Assembly: GCA_030641225.1 (NCBI GenBank)
Contig: DAOWHW010000032.1
Location: 1-38,691 of the forward strand
Length of the DNA stretch: 38,691 nt
Source of the DNA: an archaeon
GTDB lineage: Archaea > Nanobdellota > Nanobdellia > Pacearchaeales > UBA284
Direction of reading: 5' to 3'
Position 1 is the first letter of the stretch; every line of letters starts with the position of its first letter. Position numbers and translations under genes: made by a program. Below are positions 21,350 to 29,581 of this stretch, one piece after another. The notes under the pieces are model-generated. The model ran no database searches and was not told the DNA's origin. It saw only the letters and a list, made by a program, of their open reading frames with translations.

Positions 21350-21838
21350 ATGTTATATGAAAATAAAAGCGAGATTTTTTGCAAATCTATATTTTTAAAC
21401 AATTTAGTATCAATCCTCCGTAATGATGCAAAGTTTAATCCTGAAATTAGAAGAAAGTCTCTAAACAAAGGTATAGATTATTTGACTTCAATAAAAAATG
21501 GTCTTCTTTTTATAAGAGGTGAAGATGTTGAAAATTGCTCTATAGCTTTTGCAGATTTTGATCTAGCAACAAGAATGTTTATGGATGCCAAATCTCTTGA
21601 TGAATTCTATATGAAAATGGCAGGAGGGGGTGAAAACATAAAATCTTTTGAAGAATTCTATAGAAATGATTTTCCTAATAAGATCGATGGTTATATAGAT
21701 ATTTTACATAAAATTTCCTGTTCTGCTAATTGTTCAATTAAATCTGTCCCTAAAAAACAATTAAATAAAACACTTGATTTTCTGAGCAAACTTGGTATAG
21801 AATTCCATAATTATTTGATGAGCTTTTATTACAGATAA
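21350..21838 (+). CDS. Uncharacterised helical protein, 162 residues
   Basis: I do not recognise it. It is soluble and mainly helical, with no signal peptide. Recognisable segments are a Ser/Lys-rich helix (RRKSLNKGIDYLTSIKNGLL), a FIRGEDVENCSIAFADFDLA stretch, and a C-terminal helix (LDFLSKLGIEFHNYLMSFYY). It contains four Cys (positions about 11, 63, 123 and 127). It has its own TATA-like box and may share a transcript with the small membrane protein 8 bases downstream. Confidence 0.6.
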   Translation: MLYENKSEIFCKSIFLNNLVSILRNDAKFNPEIRRKSLNKGIDYLTSIKNGLLFIRGEDVENCSIAFADFDLATRMFMDAKSLDEFYMKMAGGGENIKSFEEFYRNDFPNKIDGYIDILHKISCSANCSIKSVPKKQLNKTLDFLSKLGIEFHNYLMSFYYR

Positions 21839-21846
21839 AATAAAAA

Positions 21847-22047
21847 ATGAAAGATAAAAAATTCCCAATAATTTTTCTTATTTTGGCTCTAGTGGTTACT
21901 TTTGGATTCTTTTTAACTATCACCATGATTCCTACAATCACAGGGGCAGCAATTGGCAGCGCTTTTTCCGGCTGGACTATAATTTGGACAACCCTGATTA
22001 TCATTTCTGTATTTGTAGGAATAGTTGTTCTACGCAAAGAAAAATAA
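21847..22047 (+). CDS. Small membrane protein with two transmembrane segments
   Basis: 66 residues with two hydrophobic helices (FPIIFLILALVVTFGFFLTI and WTIIWTTLIIISVFVGIVVL) joined by a short Gly/Ala/Ser loop, and Lys-rich ends that would place both termini inside. No family is recognised. It follows the 162-residue gene by 8 bases. The A-rich stretch after it (22048-22105) separates it from Alba, which is transcribed toward it. Confidence 0.6.
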   Translation: MKDKKFPIIFLILALVVTFGFFLTITMIPTITGAAIGSAFSGWTIIWTTLIIISVFVGIVVLRKEK

Positions 22048-22105
22048 AATTAAGAAAATATAAATAAAAAGAAAAAATAAAAAAGAAAAAAATAAAACTG
22101 GCTTT

Positions 22106-22405
22106 TTATTTCTTTGACAAAATTATGTCTATTGTTGAAACATTGACTTTCTTACCTTCTTTATTTTCAAATTCTTCACTATCGATTTTTATGTTTTTCA
22201 CTTCAATTTCATGTTCTTTAAGGAAACGTTTTGTTGCAACTTCTGCTACATCAACTGCTCTTGCTATGAATTTACCTCTTGCTTTAATTGTAACTTCTTT
22301 TGCTCCCTTAGTTGTAAATTGCATCACTACTCCTGTTACATAATTCATAAAAGGTTTTCCACCAATGAAAACAATGTTTTCATCTGTTTTTGCTTTTTCA
22401 GCCAT
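22106..22405 (-). CDS. albA: Chromatin protein Alba
   Basis: Small basic dimer that coats DNA and RNA in many archaea, 99 residues. The family motif NIVFIGGKPFMNYVTGVVMQ is followed by EVTIKARGKFIARAVDVAEV and a beta hairpin with KNIKID and VSTIDIILSK. An in-frame ATG exists at 22420, but GGAGGTC right after it is clearly the ribosome binding site, so the start is the ATG at 22405. The gene has its own leader and promoter, unlike the neighbouring leaderless genes, and is transcribed away from the ProRS operon as its downstream neighbour. Confidence 0.95.
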   Translation of the reverse strand: MAEKAKTDENIVFIGGKPFMNYVTGVVMQFTTKGAKEVTIKARGKFIARAVDVAEVATKRFLKEHEIEVKNIKIDSEEFENKEGKKVNVSTIDIILSKK

Positions 22406-22411
22406 TTTTTT

Positions 22412-22418
22412 GACCTCC
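22412..22418 (-). promoter_or_regulatory. Shine-Dalgarno site that fixes the Alba start
   Basis: GGAGGTC on the minus strand, with 7 bases between GGAGGT and the ATG at 22405. Its position inside the longer frame rules out the upstream ATG. It is very similar in sequence and spacing to the site of the acidic protein gene. Confidence 0.8.
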
Positions 22419-22420
22419 AT

Positions 22421-22480
22421 TAAATTTTTGTTATTTGTTTGTTATCTGTTTTCTAAGCTAGGCTTAGTATAATTTATGAT
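22421..22480 (-). promoter_or_regulatory. Promoter and leader of Alba
   Basis: ATAAATTATAC on the minus strand (about 22470-22460) is the best TATA candidate. It implies a leader of about 30 nt or more before the ATG, matching the presence of a Shine-Dalgarno site. Confidence 0.4.
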
Positions 22481-22675
22481 CTAAGTTTTTTGTTTTTCTT
22501 TTTTAATTAATCTTGTAATGTATCCAGCAACACTGTTTCTGGTTCTTTTATTTGTTTCAAGCATTTTGTCCAATATTTGTTTATTCTTCTCGAAATCATC
22601 TGTAAAAAAATTTGGATGTTGTTCTATGAGTTTTCTTGTTGTTCTCTTGATTGACAATGATTTCACTCGACCCAT
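22481..22675 (-). CDS. rps17e: Ribosomal protein S17e (eS17)
   Basis: Small-subunit protein eS17, 64 residues, normal for archaea. GRVKSLSIKRTTRKLIEQHP, then the F-x-x-D-F-E-x-N-K pattern and TRNSVAGYITRLIKKE match the family signature (R-N-x-I-A-G-Y-x-T). It is one base after the Bud32 stop and ends the ProRS-Bud32-S17e unit. Confidence 0.93.
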   Translation of the reverse strand: MGRVKSLSIKRTTRKLIEQHPNFFTDDFEKNKQILDKMLETNKRTRNSVAGYITRLIKKEKQKT

Positions 22676-22676
22676 T

Positions 22677-23327
22677 CTAATAGTTTTTTCCCTTAGCTTT
22701 GCCCTTATATCTACCTCGGGCTTCCACCTTTTTAAGTTTTTCTATCACTATATTGTATTTTTCTGAATTTTTATAACCCTTAAGGACAGCACCCACATAT
22801 TTTGGGGCCCTCTTAAAATGTTTTGACTCCAGAGCTTGTTTTAAAAGATGCATATCAACAGCCTTATCTTCTGCTCTTCCTGAATGAAAGCCAAGTCCAA
22901 AATCAATAAAATAGACATTTTTGCCTTTAAGAATCATATTACTTGTTGTCAAGTCTCCATGAATAATATCTTTATCATGAATCAGTGCAGTATTTCTACC
23001 TATTTGCCAACAAATTTGCAAGGCCCTGGGTATTGAGAATTTATCTAAATCTTCACTAAGGAGCTTGCCTGGAATAAATTGCATCTCTATCTCTGTTTCT
23101 GGATCAAATCTTCTTTTTGTCATACCATCAATTGCTTTAACAATAGGAGTAGAAATAATCTGTCCTGCTTTTCTAAGTAACCTAGCTTCATGTCTTGTTC
23201 TACTTGTTCTAAGTAGTAAATCAAGTCGTTCGTGTCTATAACCTTTCCTAATACGTTTTTTCAAAAGTAAATTTCCTTTTTTAATCAATAAAGCCTCTGC
23301 TCCTCTTCCTATAATTTTTTCTTTCAT
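22677..23327 (-). CDS. bud32: Bud32 (PRPK) kinase/ATPase of the KEOPS complex
   Basis: Partner of Kae1 in making the t6A base of tRNA. 216 residues. IIGRGAEALLIKKGNLLLKK is the family ATP-binding start (G-R-G-A-E-A), followed by YRHERLDLLLRTSRTRHEAR. The catalytic loop is IIHGDLTTSNMILKGKNVYF and the metal loop IDFGLGFHSGRAEDKAVDMH. In many archaea Bud32 is fused to Kae1; here it stands alone, between ProRS and S17e. The end is Lys/Arg/Gly-rich (ARGRYKGKAKGKNY). Confidence 0.95.
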   Translation of the reverse strand: MKEKIIGRGAEALLIKKGNLLLKKRIRKGYRHERLDLLLRTSRTRHEARLLRKAGQIISTPIVKAIDGMTKRRFDPETEIEMQFIPGKLLSEDLDKFSIPRALQICWQIGRNTALIHDKDIIHGDLTTSNMILKGKNVYFIDFGLGFHSGRAEDKAVDMHLLKQALESKHFKRAPKYVGAVLKGYKNSEKYNIVIEKLKKVEARGRYKGKAKGKNY

Positions 23328-23338
23328 TTTTAGAATTA

Positions 23339-24793
23339 TTAGTAAGTTTTAGCTATCCATACAGTATACTGGGCTTTTTTACCACAATAAATACATTTTC
23401 CTTTTGCTATAGCTTGCTCATTTATACCTATGATTTTAGCTCCAGCTGTTTTAGTTTTAATCCAATCCTCACATTCTTTATCTCCACACCATTCGCTGAT
23501 AACTAATTTTTTATTTTTAATAGCTTTAATTAATGCTAGCATATTTTTTGCTGTTATAGTTCCTTTTTTAAGCATGTTTTCTGATTTCTTTAGCAGATTT
23601 TTATGAATATCATCAAGAATTTTATTAATTTCTTCATCAATATTTTTAATTTTTATACTTTCTTTTTTCCCTGTGTCCCTTCTTGCTATAACTACTTGAT
23701 TTTTTGCGATATCTTTTGGTCCTATCTCTATTCTTATTGGAACGCCTTTCATCTCCCAATCATGAAATTTATAACCTGGGGTGTAGTCTTCTCTATTATC
23801 TAACAATATTCTAAATTTATTGAGTTTTTTTTCAAGTTCTTTTGTTTTTTTTAGAACTTTTTCTTTTTCTTTGGTTTTAAATATAGGTACAATAACTGCT
23901 TGAATTGGAGCAACTTTCGGAGGGATTATGAGACCCTTATTATCTCCATGTATTGCCAACATAATTCCTATCACTCTTGTTGTTATTGCCCATGTATTTT
24001 GCCAAACATATTCTTTTTTGCCTTGTTTGTTAAGAAACTGAATATTGAAAGCTCTAGCAAATATCTGGCCGTCATAATGAAAATCAGGTCCCTGAACTAC
24101 ACGGCCATTAGGTAACATACATTCTATTGCCTTGGTAAATTCTGCTCCTGCAAATTTTTCTGATTCTGTTTTTTTGCTTATGAAACCAGCTATTGCCATA
24201 TAATCTCTTAAAATGATATTATAAATTCCTAAAATTTGTTTTTCTTCTTTTAGAGCCTCTTGTTTTGTTGCAAAAACAGTATGGCCTTCATTCCATAAGA
24301 ATTCTCGAGTTCTAAGCAAGGGAATTGGATGTCTAAATTCCCATCTAACAACATTATTCCACTGATTATATTTTAATGGTAAATCTCTCCAGCTTCGTAT
24401 CCATTTTGAGTATGAATTATACATCAGAGTTTCAGATGTTGGTCTGATAGCAAGTCTTTCTGCTAGCTTTGTCTTTCCTGCTTGTGTTACCCATGCAACT
24501 TCTGGAGAGAATCCCTTTAAATGAGTTGCTTCTTTTTTGAGTAAGGATTCTGGAATAAAGAGAGGAAAATAAACATTTTTTATTCCTATTTTTTTGAATC
24601 TTTTATCAGTTTCTTCTTTTATTATTTCCCATATTTTATATCCAAAAGGCTTGAAAATCATGCAGCCAGAAATAGGACTATAATCAACTATATGCGCTTT
24701 AATTATAGCCTGGGAATACCATTCACTAAATTCGTCTTTCTCTGATTCTATTCCGAGATTTTTCTTTTTATTTTTAACCTTCTTTTTAGACAT
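23339..24793 (-). CDS. proS: Prolyl-tRNA synthetase, archaeal/eukaryotic type
   Basis: Charges tRNA-Pro. 484 residues. Class II core: motif 1 region (YFPLFIPESLLKKEATHLKG), motif 2 (LRTREFLWNEGHTVFATKQE) and motif 3 (TRVIGIMLAIHGDNKGLIIP). The RPTSETLMYNSYSKWIRSWR segment is typical of ProRS. An anticodon-binding domain follows (PIQAVIVPIFKTKE), then the C-terminal zinc-binding domain of the archaeal type with WCGDKECEDW and GKCIYCGK. It ends in Tyr, as most archaeal-type ProRS do. It leads the operon with Bud32 and S17e. Confidence 0.97.
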   Translation of the reverse strand: MSKKKVKNKKKNLGIESEKDEFSEWYSQAIIKAHIVDYSPISGCMIFKPFGYKIWEIIKEETDKRFKKIGIKNVYFPLFIPESLLKKEATHLKGFSPEVAWVTQAGKTKLAERLAIRPTSETLMYNSYSKWIRSWRDLPLKYNQWNNVVRWEFRHPIPLLRTREFLWNEGHTVFATKQEALKEEKQILGIYNIILRDYMAIAGFISKKTESEKFAGAEFTKAIECMLPNGRVVQGPDFHYDGQIFARAFNIQFLNKQGKKEYVWQNTWAITTRVIGIMLAIHGDNKGLIIPPKVAPIQAVIVPIFKTKEKEKVLKKTKELEKKLNKFRILLDNREDYTPGYKFHDWEMKGVPIRIEIGPKDIAKNQVVIARRDTGKKESIKIKNIDEEINKILDDIHKNLLKKSENMLKKGTITAKNMLALIKAIKNKKLVISEWCGDKECEDWIKTKTAGAKIIGINEQAIAKGKCIYCGKKAQYTVWIAKTY

Positions 24794-24887
24794 TTTATTA
24801 TTAGTTTATTCCAAGTCACTTTATCTTTTAAACTTTTTTAATCCCCAACTTAGAAACCTTTAAATAAATTATTTGCTAAATAGAGAT

Positions 24888-25466
24888 ATGGTTGTATTAG
24901 AAAAAGAGGATGAGAGAAAAAATATTCTTCTAATCTTGAGAAATACTAGAAAGGCTCTTAAGACAGAGGATGCTTTACTTCTTAGAGATATGTCAAACAG
25001 GACTATTCATGGCGCCTCTATTTATAAAGATCCTGCAAGTGTTGTTATTGCCGTAACAGTCTATGCTCTTGGTAAGATTATTGAGCGAAGAGATTATAAG
25101 CAACATAAAGATTGGCAGATTTTTCTGTCTAGAGTTTCTAAAGATATTAATGAGGCAATAGGACATCTAGAAAAGAAAAAAATAAAAGAATTTCATAATG
25201 ATATGCAAAATATAAGAAAGGCAGTTAATGCTATAAGTGGGCATTTAAAACTTTATATTAAAGATGTTTTTAGAATGGCACAAATTAATAAGGCCTCAAG
25301 AATTTATGAACACGGTATTTCTAGAACAGAAACAGCCAGGCTTCTTGGTATAACACAATTTGAACTTGCTGAATATATTGGTAAGACAGGCATTGCTGAT
25401 GTTTCTCTTAGTTTAACAAAATCAATCAAAGAAAGAATAAAATTTGCACGAGGTTTGTTTGAATAA
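24888..25466 (+). CDS. Uncharacterised helical protein with HTH-like end, 192 residues
   Basis: No named family recognised. The ATG at 24888 follows CCTTTAAATAAA (24857-24868) by about 20 bases, so the mRNA is probably leaderless; a TTG 15 bases upstream is less likely. The protein is all helical. The N-terminal half has LLRDMSNRTIHGASIYKDPA and VTVYALGKIIERRDYK, and the C-terminal part ISRTETARLLGITQFELAEY resembles a helix-turn-helix. A DNA- or RNA-binding regulator is a fair guess, and I think similar proteins are common in DPANN genomes. It begins the operon with the membrane protein and the PIN protein. Confidence 0.7.
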   Translation: MVVLEKEDERKNILLILRNTRKALKTEDALLLRDMSNRTIHGASIYKDPASVVIAVTVYALGKIIERRDYKQHKDWQIFLSRVSKDINEAIGHLEKKKIKEFHNDMQNIRKAVNAISGHLKLYIKDVFRMAQINKASRIYEHGISRTETARLLGITQFELAEYIGKTGIADVSLSLTKSIKERIKFARGLFE

Positions 25467-25467
25467 A

Positions 25468-25719
25468 ATGATAAATTTAATTGCTACAATTGTTGGATGG
25501 ATTGGTATGTTCTTAATAATGTTAGCTTATTTGTTATTATCAACAGAAAAATTGATATCATATTCATGGCCATATCATTTAATGAATTTTTTTGGTGGCA
25601 CTGGCCTGATGATGAATACTTTAGTGAATAGGGCTTGGCCTACAATGGCATTAAATATTGTTTGGGCTCTAATTGCTTTAATCTCATTTGTAAAAATAAT
25701 AAAGAAAAAGAAAAAATGA
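25468..25719 (+). CDS. CBU_0592-like small membrane protein
   Basis: About 83 residues from the ATG at 25468, with three predicted membrane segments. The pattern IGMFLIMLAYLLLSTEKL, then YHLMNFFGGTGLM and WPTMALNIVWALIALISFVK matches the CBU_0592-like family (G-x-x-L-x-L-x-A-Y, Y-x-x-x-N, P-x-x-x-L-N-x-x-W). Function of the family is unknown. The stop overlaps the PIN gene start by ATGA and the start follows the previous gene by one base. Confidence 0.75.
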   Translation: MINLIATIVGWIGMFLIMLAYLLLSTEKLISYSWPYHLMNFFGGTGLMMNTLVNRAWPTMALNIVWALIALISFVKIIKKKKK

Positions 25720-26387
25720 TAAAAACTAATAAAGCTTTAATTTTTGATTCAGGAGCAATTATTACACTTGCTCTAAATAATCTTCTATTCATTCTTGAGC
25801 CACTAAAAAAAGCTTTTGGAGGAGAATTCTATATTCCTGGAGCTGTGAAAAATGAGGTGGTTGACAAGCCATTAAAAACAAAAAGATTTATGTTAGAAGC
25901 TCTGATGATTAAATCCTTAATTAATAAAAAAATTCTCGTGGTGATTTCTGATGAACAGCTCAAGAAGGAAACCAAAAGAATTCTTGATATGGCTAATAAA
26001 ACTTTTAAAACACAGGAAGAATGGATTAGACTTCTTCATGAAGGCGAAACTTCTTGTTTGGCTTTATACAGCTTGATCAATGCAAAAAAGAAATCTATTG
26101 TTATTGATGAGAGAACCACTAGAATGTTATGTGAGGCTCCTGAAAATCTACGTAAACTGCTGGAAAAGAAGTTACATAACAAGATTAAAGCAGAAAGGAA
26201 AAATTATGAATTATTTAGTAATTTTAACATAATTCGGTCCAGCGAATTAGCCTTTATTGCTTACAAAAGAAAAATAATTGATTTGCCTGCTCATCCGAGA
26301 GATGCCTTGAGAGCTATTCTTTATGCCATCAAATATAAAGGATGCGCTATTTCTAATAGAGAAATAGAGATTGCGAAAAGAATGTAA
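25716..26387 (+). CDS. PIN-domain nuclease-like protein, 223 residues
   Basis: PIN-fold ribonucleases hold metal with several acidic residues. Here they are ALIFDSGAIITLAL (first Asp), LHEGETSCLALYSLI (Glu) and IVIDERTTRML (Asp). A C-terminal extension follows (HPRDALRAILYAIKYKGCAI). I chose the ATG at 25716, because the frame upstream overlaps the membrane protein gene. At 223 residues it is longer than VapC toxins, and no VapB-like antitoxin is visible, so it is more likely an RNA-processing or regulatory nuclease than a toxin. Confidence 0.75.
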   Translation: MIKTNKALIFDSGAIITLALNNLLFILEPLKKAFGGEFYIPGAVKNEVVDKPLKTKRFMLEALMIKSLINKKILVVISDEQLKKETKRILDMANKTFKTQEEWIRLLHEGETSCLALYSLINAKKKSIVIDERTTRMLCEAPENLRKLLEKKLHNKIKAERKNYELFSNFNIIRSSELAFIAYKRKIIDLPAHPRDALRAILYAIKYKGCAISNREIEIAKRM

Positions 26388-26439
26388 GAGCCAAGATTAA
26401 TTAAATTTTATATTAATTATGAAGTGATAACACAAATAA

Positions 26440-26453
26440 AGATTTATAAATAA
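26440..26453 (+). promoter_or_regulatory. TATA-like box of the transglutaminase-like gene
   Basis: GATTTATAAATAAT lies about 20-33 bases before the ATG at 26473, fitting a leaderless mRNA. No gene is seen in the gap 26388-26472. Confidence 0.45.
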
Positions 26454-26472
26454 TAAGATTCTTTAGTATTCA

Positions 26473-27609
26473 ATGAAATTAAGAGTACTAAGCGATTTAG
26501 TTAATTTTGGGAAACGGATAATTAAAAACCCCCTTAAGTCAGCAATAATTACAATAGGATTAACAGGAATATTATGTGGAGGATGTTCATACCACTACCT
26601 TGATATTAATGCAAATAAAATTTCACAGCCAAAAAATAAAGAAAAATGGATGGACTCAATAGTTTATGAAGATTTTTATGATATAGATTTTGATGCACTG
26701 CCAACACATAAGATTGAGATGCCAAAACCATTTAAATCTTTAAATAAACGAATTAAATTACCAAAAGTTACAAATCAAAAAAAATTAGAAAAAATTGTAT
26801 TTGAAAATGCTGAGAAATTAAGTTATGATAAAACCAAAATTGCTAATCTTTCTATAAAAGATGCTTTAAATTTATGTTTAAACATAGTTAGTGAAACATT
26901 TGAATATTTTGATGTTGATAATGACGAAGAATTTATAAAAAAATATGGAGAATTTCTACCAATTGAAGAATACATGGAAATTGGTAATGGAGACTGCAAT
27001 AAGTATTCTGATGCATTTATTGCTACATTTAGAATAATTAAAAAACAAAATAAAAATCTTAATAATGTTTATGTGACATATGGAGATTTAGGTGGTATGA
27101 CCAAACCACATGCCTGGAATTCTTTACTTTATTTTACAGAAAATCAAATCATTATAACACATATTGATCCAACAAGGTATGATAATCATGGTAGTCTAGA
27201 GGCTAAAAAAGGTTATCATATTCCATGGGATTATCTGGAATTTAGAGCTAGGTTCTTTTCAAAATTAAAATTATATGATAAGAGTTATGAATATTATGAA
27301 AAATTATATTCTCAACCTTTGTATATTATAAGAAGAGCACAAACACTATCAAAAATGGCGTTCGTTTCTTCTCAACTAGACGATAAGCAAAAAATGGATA
27401 AAGTAAGGAAAAGATTTTCACACTTATTTACAAAAGAAATGACAAAAGAAGAATTAGATAATCTTTCTTCTTATCATGATAATATTTTATATTATTCATA
27501 TAAAATAGAAGAATCAAAAAAAAATTATAAAAAAGCTGAGCAATATAAAAAAGAATTAATTGAATTATTTCCTAAATCATATTGGACAAGACAATTTATG
27601 AAGAAATAA
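26473..27609 (+). CDS. Membrane-anchored transglutaminase-like protein
   Basis: 378 residues. An N-terminal hydrophobic segment (AIITIGLTGILCGGCSYHY) suggests export, perhaps as a lipoprotein at Cys38. The middle has the papain-like transglutaminase triad: NGDCNKYSDAF (Cys175), KPHAWNSLLY (His213) and THIDPTRYDN (Asp232). The C-terminal third is helical with Tyr-rich repeats resembling TPR units (YDKSYEYYEKLYSQPLY, NYKKAEQYKKELIELFP). It may cut or cross-link peptides at the cell surface; the substrate is unknown. Together with its neighbours it forms a run of exported proteins. Confidence 0.78.
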   Translation: MKLRVLSDLVNFGKRIIKNPLKSAIITIGLTGILCGGCSYHYLDINANKISQPKNKEKWMDSIVYEDFYDIDFDALPTHKIEMPKPFKSLNKRIKLPKVTNQKKLEKIVFENAEKLSYDKTKIANLSIKDALNLCLNIVSETFEYFDVDNDEEFIKKYGEFLPIEEYMEIGNGDCNKYSDAFIATFRIIKKQNKNLNNVYVTYGDLGGMTKPHAWNSLLYFTENQIIITHIDPTRYDNHGSLEAKKGYHIPWDYLEFRARFFSKLKLYDKSYEYYEKLYSQPLYIIRRAQTLSKMAFVSSQLDDKQKMDKVRKRFSHLFTKEMTKEELDNLSSYHDNILYYSYKIEESKKNYKKAEQYKKELIELFPKSYWTRQFMKK

Positions 27610-27691
27610 GCTAGTGAGATTAGAACCACAAATTAGTAGTACATTAATAATAAAAACAACAAAGATAAAATAATTTATTATTCAATTTAAA

Positions 27692-29044
27692 ATGAAAAAT
27701 AAATTTTTGTTGTTTTGTTTATTTTTGTCAGTTTTTTATTTTTCTTTTATTTTTGCTCAAGCTTCTGTTATGATAAATGAAATTATGTATAATCCAGATG
27801 ATAATCATAGTGATAATTATGGTGAATGGATTGAAATATATAATTTAGAAGATTATGATATAAATTTAAGTGACTGGATAATAAAAGATAAAAATAGTGC
27901 GAATACTTCTCTTAATGGTTTACTTCCAGCACATTCATATGCTATAATTGCTGATAATATTACTTTTTTTAATAATAATTGGGGATGGCCATGTCTTGTT
28001 ATAGATGGAAGTTTGGGTTTGAGTAATTCTGGAGATGAAATTTGGTTATGGAATGGGATTAATTTGGTTGATTATGTTAATTATGAACCACTAGGAGAAG
28101 AAGGAGACAGTCTCCAGTTATGTAATGATGAACTCAGTCCCAATCTTCCAACACCCGGCGCTGCAAATAATTGTACAGGGCAAGGTCAGCAAGGGGAGGA
28201 AAGTATCGAATTAGATTATCCATCTGAAGTTAATTGTAATGAAGAATTTTCTATAGAACTTGAGGCTTATAATTTTGAAGATGGCGTTTATGATGTTAAA
28301 ATTGATATCTTGAGTGAGAGTGATGAAACGCGAATTGGAAAAGTCTGGGATCCTAATGAAGAGAAATGGCGCTCTACAAATTATTATATTAATTTTATCT
28401 TGAATATGGTGAATGGTGAAGGATTAATAAATCTCGATTTTAAAATTGAAGATTTTGAAGGAGAGGCAATTTTGAGGCCGAAAGTGAGAAATATAGGAAT
28501 ATTTGATGATCATTATCTTAGTGTAGAATGCAAAATTCAAGAAGAATCAAAGATTGATATTATTGATGCGCCTGATGAAGCCAGATTTGGAGAGAGTATT
28601 GAAGTTGAGATAGAAGTTTATAGAGGAAACACTGCAAAATATGCTGTATATGTTTATGTTCAGGATAATGATGGTGTAAAAGTAAGTAATAAGATTAGTT
28701 TACATTTTGATGAAAAATTTGAAACAAATATAGAGATAGTTGCGTTAATACTTAAATGTAAAGACGAACAAGGAACTTATGATATTATTGCTGAAGGTCT
28801 TGATGAACTGAATAGAGAACAGATATCTTTAGAGCCTTGCGAAGAAGAAGGAGAGGAAGAAACAAAGAACGAACAGACGAAATCTGAATCGAGTATTGAG
28901 CAAGAGACAACTAATAATTATAAATCAGTTTCTTCAAATACTGTTTTAGAATCAGAAAATTTTTTAATTACTAAGGGAATGCCTTACTTTCTAACTACTA
29001 TTTCTTTAATTCTTGTTATCTATCTTATCATCAAGAAAATTTAA
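27692..29044 (+). CDS. Surface protein with LTD domain and C-terminal anchor
   Basis: 450 residues. The signal peptide runs to FIFAQA (about residue 24). A lamin-tail domain follows (VMINEIMYNPDDN, YGEWIEIYNLEDYDINLSDW, SGDEIWLWNGINLVDYV), ending near residue 160. Then come one or two beta-rich Ig-like domains with YPSEVNCNEEFSIELEA and IDAPDEARFGESIEVEIEV, which look like repeats of one another, a Glu/Thr/Ser-rich stalk and a final membrane helix (YFLTTISLILVIYLIIKKI). It is a typical wall-displayed protein. LTD domains often accompany extracellular nucleases, and one is present at 20356. Confidence 0.8.
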   Translation: MKNKFLLFCLFLSVFYFSFIFAQASVMINEIMYNPDDNHSDNYGEWIEIYNLEDYDINLSDWIIKDKNSANTSLNGLLPAHSYAIIADNITFFNNNWGWPCLVIDGSLGLSNSGDEIWLWNGINLVDYVNYEPLGEEGDSLQLCNDELSPNLPTPGAANNCTGQGQQGEESIELDYPSEVNCNEEFSIELEAYNFEDGVYDVKIDILSESDETRIGKVWDPNEEKWRSTNYYINFILNMVNGEGLINLDFKIEDFEGEAILRPKVRNIGIFDDHYLSVECKIQEESKIDIIDAPDEARFGESIEVEIEVYRGNTAKYAVYVYVQDNDGVKVSNKISLHFDEKFETNIEIVALILKCKDEQGTYDIIAEGLDELNREQISLEPCEEEGEEETKNEQTKSESSIEQETTNNYKSVSSNTVLESENFLITKGMPYFLTTISLILVIYLIIKKI

Positions 29045-29086
29045 GAAAATTTAAAAACAACCGAGTTTTTAGAGTAAGGGAATAAG

Positions 29087-29578
29087 ATGGATCCAAGAGA
29101 AATAAGAGATAAAATTTCAGTAGGATGGCTTCAAGTGAATCTAGTCTTTGAAGTACTTGGAAAACCAGCCAAACATGTTGAAGAAACTCTTAAAATCATA
29201 CTAGAAAAATTTGAAAAAGAAAAAAATTTGGAACTTGTCGAGAAAAAAATTTATGAAGCAAAACCAGTAGGAGAAAAGAAAAATGTTTTTACTACATTTG
29301 CTGAAGTTGAAATATTAATAGAAAAATTACCCCGCCTTATGGATATTGTCTTTGATTATATGCCCTCTTCAATTGAAATTGTTAAACCAATTAATTTTGT
29401 TTTTAAACTTGAAGATGCGAATGTTCTGCTTAATGATCTTGCTGCTAGACTTCATCAATATGATGCTCTTACAAAAACATTGAAGATTGAAAGAGAAATT
29501 CTGGCGAAAAGACTTTCTGAAGAGTTGAAAAAGGAAAAAGAGAGAGAAGAAAATAAAGAAAAAGAGGAAAAAGATTAA
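29087..29578 (+). CDS. Uncharacterised alpha/beta protein with charged coiled tail, 163 residues
   Basis: Family not recognised by name. The N-terminal 110 residues alternate helix and strand (GWLQVNLVFEVLGKPAKHVE, NVFTTFAEVEILIEKLPRLM, MPSSIEIVKPINFVF), and the end is a Glu/Lys-rich coiled coil. The pattern is of a small cytosolic domain, perhaps ligand-binding. It is transcribed toward the large membrane protein at 29582; the gap is 3 bases, so the two mRNAs overlap at their 3' ends. Confidence 0.65.
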   Translation: MDPREIRDKISVGWLQVNLVFEVLGKPAKHVEETLKIILEKFEKEKNLELVEKKIYEAKPVGEKKNVFTTFAEVEILIEKLPRLMDIVFDYMPSSIEIVKPINFVFKLEDANVLLNDLAARLHQYDALTKTLKIEREILAKRLSEELKKEKEREENKEKEEKD

Positions 29579-29581
29579 TAA

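Noticed and set aside
22406-22420. Upstream ATG for Alba
   Set aside because: The bases after that ATG are the GGAGGTC ribosome binding site of the true start at 22405.
25716-26387. VapBC-type toxin-antitoxin pair
   Set aside because: The PIN protein is much longer than VapC, and the gene before it encodes a membrane protein, not a VapB-like antitoxin.
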